Virus record (IMG/VR): IMGVR_UViG_3300042453_001040
Coordinates: 1-36,222 of that record
Origin: a virus
DNA: 36,222 bases
Strand: one strand, 5' to 3'
Under the pieces are notes generated by a model. It was not told where the DNA came from. It searched no databases and saw only the letters and a program-made list of their open reading frames with translations. Made by a program: the position numbers and the translations under genes. Shown one piece after another: positions 5,980 through 12,673 of the stretch (within the stretch, counting starts at the first letter, position 1; every line of letters begins with the position of its first letter).

Positions 5980-6014
5980 CCAAAGAAAACAGGCGCGGAA
6001 TGCATGAGATATAG
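5976..6014 (+). CDS. Possible 12-residue peptide overlapping the membrane gene
   Basis: An ATGA overlap with the preceding stop opens a 12-codon frame (MTKENRRGMHEI). The overlap imitates the gene joins used elsewhere in this region, but the peptide is very short and lacks its own ribosome-binding site. It may be chance or the stub of a deleted gene. Confidence 0.2.
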   Translation: MTKENRRGMHEI

Positions 6015-6024
6015 ACGATACTTC

Positions 6025-6053
6025 TTTACCTGATAGGTAAGTTATGGTATGAT
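6025..6053 (+). promoter_or_regulatory. Candidate promoter overlapped by an inverted repeat
   Basis: TTTACC (6025-6030, 4 of 6), a 17-nt spacer, and TATGAT (6048-6053, 5 of 6). The spacer contains most of TTACC-TGATA-GGTAA (6026-6040), a 5-bp inverted repeat placed where a repressor could block polymerase. It precedes the block of small genes starting at 6145. Confidence 0.45.
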
Positions 6054-6110
6054 TGCATTTCGTTGGGGACTGTTTCGTTTTGTTGGTTGACTTTCATCTT
6101 CATCACTTTT

Positions 6111-6126
6111 CCTAACAGCGGTTAGG
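6111..6126 (+). promoter_or_regulatory. Palindrome copy 6, T-run type (CCTAAC-AGCG-GTTAGG)
   Basis: Perfect 6-bp inverted repeat followed by TTTTTC and GGAGGTAGCAAC, with the ATG at 6145, 18 nt away. The T-run makes it look like a weak intrinsic terminator placed directly against the ribosome-binding site; copy 8 at 10945 has the same arrangement. Confidence 0.9.
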
Positions 6127-6144
6127 TTTTTCGGAGGTAGCAAC

Positions 6145-6555
6145 ATGGCTTACAAGAAATACGCCCGTGAGTGCGACAAGTGCGGCGCGGGTATGAACGA
6201 GGGGTACTACATCGAGTGCGGCGAGTACTACTGCTCCGAGGTCTGCCTGTACAAGGAAATCACGCCGAAGGAGTGGGAGGAGTTGTACGCCGACGGCGAG
6301 GGCGATTCGTACTGGACGACGTGGTACGAAGACCCGGACGAGTACATGGTGGACGAGGATGACCCGGCTCCGAACAAAGTCAGCGTGGAGTTGGCGGATG
6401 CTGTGGACTCAACGGGCAAGGTCGATGAGGAGAAGGTCGCCAAGTTGTTGGCGGAGGAACTGCGCCGACGATGGTTCGTTGACCCCAACAAGTACGAGTT
6501 CATCAACTGGACTGTGACCTGCGACGTGCAGGTCAAAGAGGAGGACAAGGTATGA
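6145..6555 (+). CDS. Acidic zinc-ribbon-like protein
   Basis: 136 residues. The N-terminal 40 residues carry cysteines at 10, 13, 25, 30 and 34 (CDKCG, ECGEYYCSEVC), typical of a small zinc-binding module. The remainder is strongly acidic and Trp/Tyr-rich. Its 3' end is the junction motif GAGGAGGACAAGG followed by an ATGA overlap, so the protein ends in EEDKV. It heads a block of tightly joined genes running to 8522. No specific function is recognised; zinc ribbons of this size often bind nucleic acid or partner proteins. Confidence 0.7.
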   Translation: MAYKKYARECDKCGAGMNEGYYIECGEYYCSEVCLYKEITPKEWEELYADGEGDSYWTTWYEDPDEYMVDEDDPAPNKVSVELADAVDSTGKVDEEKVAKLLAEELRRRWFVDPNKYEFINWTVTCDVQVKEEDKV

Positions 6556-6764
6556 ACGATAAGACTACGAACGACCGGGACACCATCACCATCAAGTGGC
6601 ACATCACGGATGTGCAGGAGGTGCGCCCTGACCTGACCGATGACCAAGCACGGGATGTGCTGTGGCGTGTGCGTGACATCCACGATGCCAACGAGGGCGT
6701 GAATTGGTACGTCATCGAGTGCGTGGCAAGCGAGATGTTCCCCGAAGAGGAGGACAAGGCGTGA
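6552..6764 (+). CDS. Small early protein, unknown function
   Basis: 70 residues, unrecognised. Composition is acidic, with DLTDDQARDVLWRVRDIHDA suggesting a helix, followed by a short NWYVIECVASEMF beta-like stretch. The start overlaps the previous stop (ATGA) and uses the Shine-Dalgarno site encoded inside the preceding gene. The 3' end repeats that motif, so this protein also ends in EEDKA. The pattern of helix then strand recurs in phage small proteins without known function. Confidence 0.65.
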   Translation: MNDKTTNDRDTITIKWHITDVQEVRPDLTDDQARDVLWRVRDIHDANEGVNWYVIECVASEMFPEEEDKA

Positions 6765-6949
6765 CCACCCCGACTGTAGGCCATGTCGTGACTTGCAACA
6801 AAGTGAAGTACGAATTTTTCGCCAAGTGTGCGCCACGCAAGGGGTGGATAGTCATAGAGCATACCGACTACGGCTATTCCATCTACCGCATGTCCGCCAA
6901 AAAAGTGAGGGAGTTGCTCCAATGCAAACAAGAGGAGGACAAGGCATGA
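6761..6949 (+). CDS. Small early protein, GTG start
   Basis: 62 residues, unrecognised, with a beta-rich look (VTCNKVKYEFFAKC, GWIVIEHTDYGYSIYRM) and a short C-terminal helix. The GTG at 6761 overlaps the previous stop as GTGA and follows GAGGAGGACAAGGC. A GTG here rather than ATG may reduce its translation relative to its neighbours. It is the third protein in a row to end in EEDK plus Ala or Val. Confidence 0.65.
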   Translation: MTTPTVGHVVTCNKVKYEFFAKCAPRKGWIVIEHTDYGYSIYRMSAKKVRELLQCKQEEDKA

Positions 6950-7230
6950 CCGTGAACTACATGATCATCAAGCAAGAGGACTTCGACCCCGACAACCTGC
7001 CTGACGAGGGCTGTCTTCGTGAGGTCATCCTCGACTGGGACAACTACGGCAGGAGTGAGGACGACGAGTGGATAGCCAAAGGGGAGTGCAACTATTTCCT
7101 CTGGCGCAATACAGAAGTGTCGGACAAGTTCGTGCTGTGCGTGAATGTCTGGTACCACCCACCCCATGACGATGATGACGATGACTATCCCTATGTGGTG
7201 CAGTATCTGGAAGTGGAGGTGCAATCGTGA
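6946..7230 (+). CDS. Acidic early protein with a poly-Asp stretch
   Basis: 94 residues, unrecognised. Begins MTVNYMIIKQEDFDP; contains HPPHDDDDDDYPYV near residues 72-85, where six aspartates sit between His/Pro and Tyr residues. Joined to the previous gene by an ATGA overlap with the shared junction motif. The acidity recalls phage DNA mimics or metal-binding peptides, but nothing specific supports either. Confidence 0.65.
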   Translation: MTVNYMIIKQEDFDPDNLPDEGCLREVILDWDNYGRSEDDEWIAKGECNYFLWRNTEVSDKFVLCVNVWYHPPHDDDDDDYPYVVQYLEVEVQS

Positions 7231-7415
7231 ACGAGAAGAAGACCTATGCTGTAGTGTTGTACATCCACACAGACGGCGACCCTCATGCATGGGACATGGC
7301 CGAACGTCTGCACTGCGAGGTGTACGACGAGGCTGTCTATGACATGGGCGAGGACTGCAAGCCCATCAATCTCCGGCTGCTGCCGGGTTGGCGATACGGT
7401 ATTCAGGAGGTGTGA
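7227..7415 (+). CDS. Small early protein, unknown function
   Basis: 62 residues, unrecognised. Begins MNEKKTYAVVLYIHTDGDPH. The GTG at 7227 overlaps the preceding stop (GTGA), with GGAGGTG upstream at 7216-7222. The alternating hydrophobic N-terminus (YAVVLYIH) suggests a beta strand, followed by a helix containing AERLHCEVYDEAVYDMGEDC. Its position inside an unbroken run of coupled genes supports expression. Confidence 0.6.
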   Translation: MNEKKTYAVVLYIHTDGDPHAWDMAERLHCEVYDEAVYDMGEDCKPINLRLLPGWRYGIQEV

Positions 7416-7416
7416 G

Positions 7417-7605
7417 ATGACCGAAGAACAGAAGACCGCAATCCGATGCGCGTTCGCAGACCTGTGCGGGGCGATGCAAGCCTACTTGCAGGGCGATGTC
7501 CACGCACATGACTGGAAGGCACATGGGCTGACCATCATGGAGATGAAGGAAGCATTCGACTTTTTACCTGAACTGCCGCCTGATCTGGCGGACGAGGAGG
7601 ACTGA
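7417..7605 (+). CDS. Small helical early protein
   Basis: 62 residues, unrecognised. Mainly helical (MTEEQKTAIRCAFADLCGAM...), ending in acidic DLADEED. AGGAGG lies at 7406-7411 just before the ATG. The 3' end again encodes GAGGAGGAC, here serving as the ribosome-binding site of the DUF3150-like gene 2 nt downstream. That close join ties it to the AAA/VWA system that follows. Confidence 0.6.
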   Translation: MTEEQKTAIRCAFADLCGAMQAYLQGDVHAHDWKAHGLTIMEMKEAFDFLPELPPDLADEED

Positions 7606-7607
7606 AC

Positions 7608-8522
7608 ATGTCTATCATCACATTGGAAAAGCCGGACGCGCTGACGTCGCTGTCCACGGCTGCGATTCTGGTCGCGGTCGAGATTCACTCGCGAACCTTC
7701 ACCAAGAAAGACCGCAAGATTGCGCAGGAGGTGTCGGAAGACCGTGGCGCACGGGCGGTGGCCGGGTCGTGGCAGCATGACCTGTTCGTGGGCGATGCGG
7801 ACTTGACTGCTCTGCTCGACTACCGACCGGTCATCTACAACTGGATCAAGCGGCGCACCTACGACTGGGCAGGCTCGACCCGCATCCTGCCGATGGTGAA
7901 CTACGCCAAGTTCATGGAGGAGTTCAAGGTACACGAGGGCAAGTTCTACGAACTGCGTGACAAGTTCCTCGCCCGCTACGAGGAGCGCGTCAATGCGATG
8001 GCGTTCGTGCGTGGCCCGATGTTCGACCGTACGGACTACCCGTCCGTCGATGAGTTGCGCTACGTCTATTCGGTGCAGTTGCATATCAGCGACGTGCCCG
8101 TCGGTGACTTCCGCGTGAAGATTGCGGAGGACGTGGCTGAAGACTTGCGCACGACGTACCAGAAGCAGGTGAACCAAGACATCGAGCGCATCTTGCAGAC
8201 GCAGACCGACCAGTTGGTCGAGGTGCTTGACTCGCTGTCCCGTGGCTGCAGCACGCAGACGAAGACCGACAAGGATGGCAAGACCAAGGAGGTGCGCGGT
8301 CGCGTGTACGAGACCACCGTCGAGAAGGCGTTGGAGTTGTGCGCTGTGTTCCGCGAGTTCAACACCGCAGGGTGTACCAAGTTGGAGGATGCCCGCGCCC
8401 GGTTGCAGGCTACGCTCACCGACGTGAACGTCGACCAACTGCGTACCAATGAATCGCTGCGCGTGCGTGTGAAGAGCGATGTCGACGACATCCTTGCGAA
8501 ATTTGGTGCGAAGGCTGACTGA
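7608..8522 (+). CDS. DUF3150-like protein, partner of AAA/VWA pair
   Basis: 304 residues. Similar in layout to DUF3150 proteins, which sit beside MoxR/CobS-type ATPases and VWA proteins in phages and mobile elements. An N-terminal segment (AAILVAVEIHSRTFTKKDRK) is followed by LLDYRPVIYNWIKRRTYDWAGSTRILP, a likely conserved region, and long charged helices with Gln-rich stretches (about residues 180-240). No catalytic motif is visible. GAGGAGGAC precedes the ATG. Two genes later come the ATPase (8606) and the VWA protein (9694), so the three probably act as one complex. The DUF assignment is from memory of the family and should be treated as moderate. Confidence 0.6.
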   Translation: MSIITLEKPDALTSLSTAAILVAVEIHSRTFTKKDRKIAQEVSEDRGARAVAGSWQHDLFVGDADLTALLDYRPVIYNWIKRRTYDWAGSTRILPMVNYAKFMEEFKVHEGKFYELRDKFLARYEERVNAMAFVRGPMFDRTDYPSVDELRYVYSVQLHISDVPVGDFRVKIAEDVAEDLRTTYQKQVNQDIERILQTQTDQLVEVLDSLSRGCSTQTKTDKDGKTKEVRGRVYETTVEKALELCAVFREFNTAGCTKLEDARARLQATLTDVNVDQLRTNESLRVRVKSDVDDILAKFGAKAD

Positions 8523-8525
8523 CTG

Positions 8526-8538
8526 GCGCAGACTGCGC
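8526..8538 (+). other. Short GC hairpin before palindrome copy 7
   Basis: GCGCA (8526-8530) pairs with TGCGC (8534-8538) around GAC, followed by AAAA. It gives two hairpins in a row (with 8541-8564) between the DUF3150-like and AAA ATPase genes. There is no T-run on the plus strand. Confidence 0.45.
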
Positions 8539-8544
8539 AAAATT

Positions 8545-8560
8545 CCTGACAGGTGTTAGG
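8545..8560 (+). promoter_or_regulatory. Palindrome copy 7 (CCTGAC-AGGT-GTTAGG), extended arms
   Basis: The flanks AATT on both sides extend this copy to a 10-bp stem (8541-8564). Its single deviation, G at 8548, faces T at 8557, so the RNA stem keeps a G-U pair. The downstream gene starts at 8606, 45 nt away, farther than usual. Confidence 0.85.
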
Positions 8561-8605
8561 AATTCTTGGATTGCTTCAACTCAACTAGAACCTAGGAGTA
8601 ATGTC

Positions 8606-9682
8606 ATGGCGAACATAGACCTCAACCCGACCGTGTCGTTGGCTGACCTGCGACACATCATCCCGGCTATCGGCGAGACCAACACGGTGCTTGTCGTGTC
8701 CACGCCCGGACAGGCCAAGACGAGCATGCTCAACACGTTCAAGGAGGACTTGGGCAAACGGTTCGCAGCCTACGTGTACCTCGACGCGGCCAACCTCGAC
8801 GTGGGTGATATCTCCTCGCGCATCCCGGTGCATGCCGAGAAGAAGATGATGCAGTACGTGACCGACCTCGTGCCCTTCGACAAGGGGCCTGTCATGGTGA
8901 TGATCGATGAGATTGGCAAGGCACCTCGCATCATGCAGCCGATGCTGACCCGGCTGCTGCTCGAACGGTACGTAGGTGATATGGCGCTGCCTGCAGGGTC
9001 TATCGTGTGGGCGACGAGCAACAACGCTAGCGATGGCGTGGGCGATATCTTCCCGGCACACACACTGAACCGTGTCACCGTCGTGACTCTGCGCAACGCC
9101 ACCAACAAGGAGTGGGCTGTGTGGGCGAGCAACAACGGCGTGCATCCGATGCTGCGTACGTGGGCAGTCCTCAACCCGCGAGCGTTCGCACACTATGCGC
9201 AGGGAGGGCAGGACGATAACGTGATGATATTCAACCCGCGTCGTCCGGCGCAGCCGTTCGTGTCACTGCGGTCGCTGACCAAGTGTGATTCGATTGTGCG
9301 GAACAAGGGCACGATTGGCGACACGGCGACGTACGCACTGTTGTCCGGCACGGTCGGGCAGGCGGCGGCGAAGTCCATCATGACGCTGTTCGAGGTGAAC
9401 AACGACGTCGTGGATTGTGCGGACATCTTCAAAGACCCCGATGGGTGCAAGATTCCCGAGAGCCCTGCGGCCATCTACATGATGCTGTTCAACGCGGTCG
9501 ATGCCATCGAGACGCAGGCCGAGATGACGGCGTTCATGAAGTACATCAAGCGCATGAACTCGCGTGAGGTGACGGGCGTGCTGTACACGCAACTGACAGA
9601 GAACAAGCGCACGGCGAAGATTGCCAACAACAACGGCGAGATCAACGAGTGGCTGCAGGCCAACTACAAGGTCTTGGTCTAA
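8606..9682 (+). CDS. MoxR/CobS-like AAA+ ATPase
   Basis: 358 residues. AAA+ proteins of this group use ATP to remodel partner proteins, usually together with a VWA-domain protein (RavA-ViaA, CobS-CobT). Visible: a Walker A variant STPGQAKTS (about residues 32-40), with Ala before the catalytic Lys as in RavA; Walker B MVMIDEIGK (D101, E102); sensor 1 ATSNN (136-140); and a probable Arg finger in HTLNRV (R156). The C-terminal third is helical. AGGAG lies 7 nt before the ATG. The metallopeptidase/VWA gene follows 11 nt downstream, and a DUF3150-like gene precedes it. The substrate in phage infection is unknown. Confidence 0.88.
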   Translation: MANIDLNPTVSLADLRHIIPAIGETNTVLVVSTPGQAKTSMLNTFKEDLGKRFAAYVYLDAANLDVGDISSRIPVHAEKKMMQYVTDLVPFDKGPVMVMIDEIGKAPRIMQPMLTRLLLERYVGDMALPAGSIVWATSNNASDGVGDIFPAHTLNRVTVVTLRNATNKEWAVWASNNGVHPMLRTWAVLNPRAFAHYAQGGQDDNVMIFNPRRPAQPFVSLRSLTKCDSIVRNKGTIGDTATYALLSGTVGQAAAKSIMTLFEVNNDVVDCADIFKDPDGCKIPESPAAIYMMLFNAVDAIETQAEMTAFMKYIKRMNSREVTGVLYTQLTENKRTAKIANNNGEINEWLQANYKVLV

Positions 9683-9693
9683 GAGGTATCACC

Positions 9694-10938
9694 ATGAACG
9701 CTGTTATGAACCCCGCTGTGGATATCTCCGCAGTGTCAGACGCACTCACCCGTGTACATATCCGGCTCATGTCGCACCCTGAGACCCGGCTGTATGCGAG
9801 TGTCATCCTGCTTGGCAAGAGCGAGGTGGTGGACACGCCCGACTGCCCGACGGCTTACACCGACGGCATCAACAAAAAGTACGGCGCGGCCTTCTGCTCG
9901 CAGTTGTCCCTCGCAGAGATGGGTGGGCTTGTGCTGCACGAGAACATCCACGTCATGCTCAAGCACCTGCCACGCCACCGTGACCTGATGAAAGAGGACG
10001 CGGAGTTGGCCAACATCGCCATGGACTACGTGACGAACCTGCTCATCGACGAGGTCAAGGACAAGACTATCGCTGTCCTGCCGGAGGGTGGACTGCTCGA
10101 CCGACAGTACAGGGGATGGTCGGTGCGCGAGGTGTACGAGCACCTGCGCCGTGAGGAGCAGAAGCAGAAGAAAGACGGGCAGGGGCAGGCCGGGGCAGGC
10201 AAGCCCGGCAAGCCGGGTGGTGGCAACGGCAGACCGCAGACGCTCGACAAGCATGACTTCAGCAAGTTGTCTGAGGCCACGCCGGAGGAGGTGAAGAAGA
10301 TTGCCGATGCCGTGGACAGTTGTCTGCACCAAGCGGGCATCCTCGCCGGGCGCACTGGTGCGGAGGTACCACGTGCCATGCAGGAGGTCATGGCACCCGA
10401 GGTTGACTGGCTCAACGAGACCCGCGAGTTCGTGTCCGCACATGCGTGGGGACGGGACGAGGCGACGTGGCGCAGGTACAACCGGCGGTATGTGGCTGAC
10501 GATATCTTCCTGCCCTCCACGTACAGCGAGACCATCGATGAGTTGGTCGTGTCGTGTGACCTGTCGGGGTCTGTGCATGGTGAGGTGGAACGAAAGTTGT
10601 TGAGCGAGGTCGCCAACGTCGCCATGATCTGCAAGCCGAAGCGGCTGCGCGTCCTGTGGTGGGATACCGAGGTTCGCAGTGAGCAGGTGTTCGAGGAGGA
10701 CTACGCGCAGGTCGCAGGTCTGCTGCGCCCGGTGGGTGGCCGTGGTACGCGGGTGGGTTCGGTCAGCGACTACATGCGTGACAAGAACATCAAGGCCAAC
10801 TGCCTCATCGTCCTGACTGACGGGCATGTCGAGCACGGCGTGAAGTGGGAGGTCAACACGCCGACGCTGTGGCTCATCACGGCGAACAACTCCTTCGTGC
10901 CGCCGGGTGGTGGTGTTAAGGTTCGGGTCAATTCTTAA
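9694..10938 (+). CDS. Metallopeptidase-like plus VWA-domain protein (DUF2201 type)
   Basis: 414 residues. The N-terminal half has a zincin-type motif, LHENIH (H82, E83, H86). A Gly/Pro/Lys-rich linker (about 155-182) leads to a VWA-type domain with the metal-ion site DLSGS (289-293), GGRGTRVG containing T342, and LTDGH (374-378). This pairing matches the putative-metallopeptidase plus VWA-like family found beside MoxR ATPases. ATG 9694 is chosen because it follows AAGAGGTATCACC and lies 11 nt past the ATPase stop. The likely role is metal-dependent recognition or cleavage of a target presented by the ATPase; the target is not known. Confidence 0.88.
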   Translation: MNAVMNPAVDISAVSDALTRVHIRLMSHPETRLYASVILLGKSEVVDTPDCPTAYTDGINKKYGAAFCSQLSLAEMGGLVLHENIHVMLKHLPRHRDLMKEDAELANIAMDYVTNLLIDEVKDKTIAVLPEGGLLDRQYRGWSVREVYEHLRREEQKQKKDGQGQAGAGKPGKPGGGNGRPQTLDKHDFSKLSEATPEEVKKIADAVDSCLHQAGILAGRTGAEVPRAMQEVMAPEVDWLNETREFVSAHAWGRDEATWRRYNRRYVADDIFLPSTYSETIDELVVSCDLSGSVHGEVERKLLSEVANVAMICKPKRLRVLWWDTEVRSEQVFEEDYAQVAGLLRPVGGRGTRVGSVSDYMRDKNIKANCLIVLTDGHVEHGVKWEVNTPTLWLITANNSFVPPGGGVKVRVNS

Positions 10939-10944
10939 CAGATT

Positions 10945-10960
10945 CCTAACACGTGTTAGG
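10945..10960 (+). promoter_or_regulatory. Palindrome copy 8, T-run type (CCTAACACGTGTTAGG)
   Basis: A fully self-complementary 16-mer starting 6 nt after the VWA gene. It is followed by TTTTTC, then AAGAGGTAGCAAC and the ATG at 10980, 19 nt away. It shares both T-run and leader with copy 6 (6111). It is the last copy in the window and starts the long block of genes running to 18189. Confidence 0.9.
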
Positions 10961-10979
10961 TTTTTCAAGAGGTAGCAAC

Positions 10980-12023
10980 ATGTCAGACGTGAAGAAGGCG
11001 CGGCTTCCGCGCAACAAGCCCATCGACTACACAATCATGCGGTACGCTCCGTTCTACGACGGCATGCTGACCGATGACGAGCGCAACAAGGTGCGCAACG
11101 ACAAGGAACTGTACGAGTGCGTGAAGACCGCGCACTACACTCGCGGCCTGTACGTTGGAGGCGTGAACCCGGAAGGCACCTACGTCTGTATGGTGACGGC
11201 AGAAGGGTTACCTATGATGGGCATCCGTCGCCGCTCCGACCACTTTGAACTGTCCCATGGCTACTGGCCGGACGATAGATATCCGCACCAGTCAGTAAGC
11301 GGGAAGCACAAGAAACTATCGCAGGCTGTGTCAACCATCGCCCACGGCATACGTCGCCGTAGCGGGACCTCTGACCCGTGGAAGCATGAATTGCCGAGAG
11401 TGGCAGCGATGTTCAGCGACATGTGGTATGGACTGCGCCGTCGGTACAGCATCGAGAGGAACTGGGTGAATCTCAGCGCCGATGCCACGACATGGGCTGC
11501 GCTGTGTGCGACGGGCAGGGTATCGCAGGTCGACGTACCGACGTCGGTTATGAACGAGATTGTCAATGGCGCTGCCAAGTACAACAAGCATGTCGAGGAA
11601 GTGGACAACGTCCTGTCGCAGTTGCGCGAGGGTCTTTGTCGTAAGAAGTGGGTCGTTGGTGCGCGGGTGTTCGACCGTTCTAACATAAGACATACATCGC
11701 TAATCGTCGGGCGGGCCGATATGACGCCGCTCTTCGATGCCGTGCGCGAATCGACATTGCGTGACGTGCCCGTTGGTCACCGAGTCGGTGTCACCTTCGA
11801 TGTCCCGCTGCGTCTGTATCGGTCGTTCGATGCACTGCCGGAGGAGTTCAAGTCGAACATCGCTCCTCGCATGATTGCGCTCAATGTGCATGAAGGCAGG
11901 CCGCAGTCTGAGTGGGCGACATCGCTTTTCCCTCTGGTGGACGGCACCTTCTACCGGGACGAGATCGAGACGTTGACCATGGGCAGTCACCAAAGGATTA
12001 ATTGGTACGTCGTCAATGCTTAA
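10980..12023 (+). CDS. Unknown early protein, 347 aa
   Basis: 347 residues, unrecognised. Basic N-terminus (MSDVKKARLPRNKPIDYTIM), several RRR or RRRS patches (GIRRRSDH, GIRRRSGTS, YGLRRRYS) and a C-terminal part with VGVTFDVPLRLYRSF. No nucleotide-binding or metal motif. The ATG at 10980 follows GAGGTAGCAAC behind palindrome copy 8. It lies directly after the AAA/VWA pair, so it could be an accessory factor, but the palindrome marks it as the head of a new block. The next gene overlaps its end. Confidence 0.7.
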   Translation: MSDVKKARLPRNKPIDYTIMRYAPFYDGMLTDDERNKVRNDKELYECVKTAHYTRGLYVGGVNPEGTYVCMVTAEGLPMMGIRRRSDHFELSHGYWPDDRYPHQSVSGKHKKLSQAVSTIAHGIRRRSGTSDPWKHELPRVAAMFSDMWYGLRRRYSIERNWVNLSADATTWAALCATGRVSQVDVPTSVMNEIVNGAAKYNKHVEEVDNVLSQLREGLCRKKWVVGARVFDRSNIRHTSLIVGRADMTPLFDAVRESTLRDVPVGHRVGVTFDVPLRLYRSFDALPEEFKSNIAPRMIALNVHEGRPQSEWATSLFPLVDGTFYRDEIETLTMGSHQRINWYVVNA

Positions 12024-12441
12024 GCCATTGCTAGAAGTTGTCGGGCAGAAACTGACCAACCCGTTTTCGCCTGATGACCGATGGCTCATGCCGTTGTCCG
12101 TGGACGAGTCCCGAGTCGGTACGCAATACACTGTGCATCTCATAAACAACTGTTGGTATCGATACAGCGACGAGTCACTGCCTGACTTCATCAAGGTCAA
12201 GTTGGGTCGGATCGGGGCCTACACCGGCCCCCGTCTGGCTGACTTGATGGCGAAGAACAATCGGTTCACCGACAGCATCTATGTATTTTCGGAGCAACAC
12301 ATGCCTGCTGAGTTTGAGATTGTGGGGTGGCGTCGAAACCACAATTTGTTTATCTTGTCCCTGTCTACCACAGAGTTGCACAGGGTGTTTGATGACGCCG
12401 GAATCCAAAGTAAAAGCAAAGGTAAAAAAGATACTGGCTGA
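12016..12441 (+). CDS. Unknown protein overlapping the preceding gene
   Basis: 141 residues, unrecognised. Begins MLKPLLEVVGQKLTNPFSP and overlaps the previous stop by 8 nt. The C-terminus, TELHRVFDDAGIQSKSKGKK, is basic. No motif is visible. The next gene (VRR-NUC) starts inside it, with a 50-nt overlap, so the three are likely translated together. Base composition is like its neighbours, giving no sign of recent transfer. Confidence 0.6.
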   Translation: MLKPLLEVVGQKLTNPFSPDDRWLMPLSVDESRVGTQYTVHLINNCWYRYSDESLPDFIKVKLGRIGAYTGPRLADLMAKNNRFTDSIYVFSEQHMPAEFEIVGWRRNHNLFILSLSTTELHRVFDDAGIQSKSKGKKDTG

Positions 12442-12673
12442 GTTTGGCGCATACCAAGCGATGCCAGTGACCGGGGGCTACGGCAACAGCGGCGTGCCGG
12501 ATTTTTTGGTTTGTCACAAGGGGAGGTTCTATGGTATAGAGTGCAAGGCAAACGGTAATAAGCCTACCGCGCTTCAATTGAAGCATCTCGATGACATCCG
12601 CAAAGCAGGTGGCATCGCATTGTTGATTGATGAAACAAACGTAGAGACCCTACGCAAGGAGTTAGAGACATGA
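12392..12673 (+). CDS. VRR-NUC domain nuclease
   Basis: 93 residues, almost entirely one VRR-NUC domain of the PD-(D/E)XK superfamily, which cuts branched or damaged DNA and includes resolvase-like enzymes. Catalytic pattern: E4, then GVPDF with D37, then IECKA with E50 and K52, and a Gln in LQLKHL. ATG 12392 is the likely start; longer readings add sequence overlapping the previous gene in another frame. The ribosome-binding site is weak (CAGGGTG), so coupling to 12016-12441 is probable. In phages such enzymes can resolve replication intermediates before packaging. Confidence 0.88.
   Translation: MTPESKVKAKVKKILAEFGAYQAMPVTGGYGNSGVPDFLVCHKGRFYGIECKANGNKPTALQLKHLDDIRKAGGIALLIDETNVETLRKELET

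Noticed and set aside
6087-6115. Promoter from TTGACT at 6087
   Set aside because: The hexamer 17 bp downstream is TCCTAA, part of palindrome copy 6, and matches the -10 consensus poorly.
7482-8540. 352-residue minus-strand open frame opposite the DUF3150-like gene
   Set aside because: Antisense shadow; the plus-strand gene has a ribosome-binding site, operon context and coherent composition.
9736-11034. 432-residue minus-strand open frame opposite the VWA gene
   Set aside because: Antisense shadow. The plus strand encodes clear HExxH and VWA motifs, and the minus reading has Arg/His/Val-rich composition without any domain.
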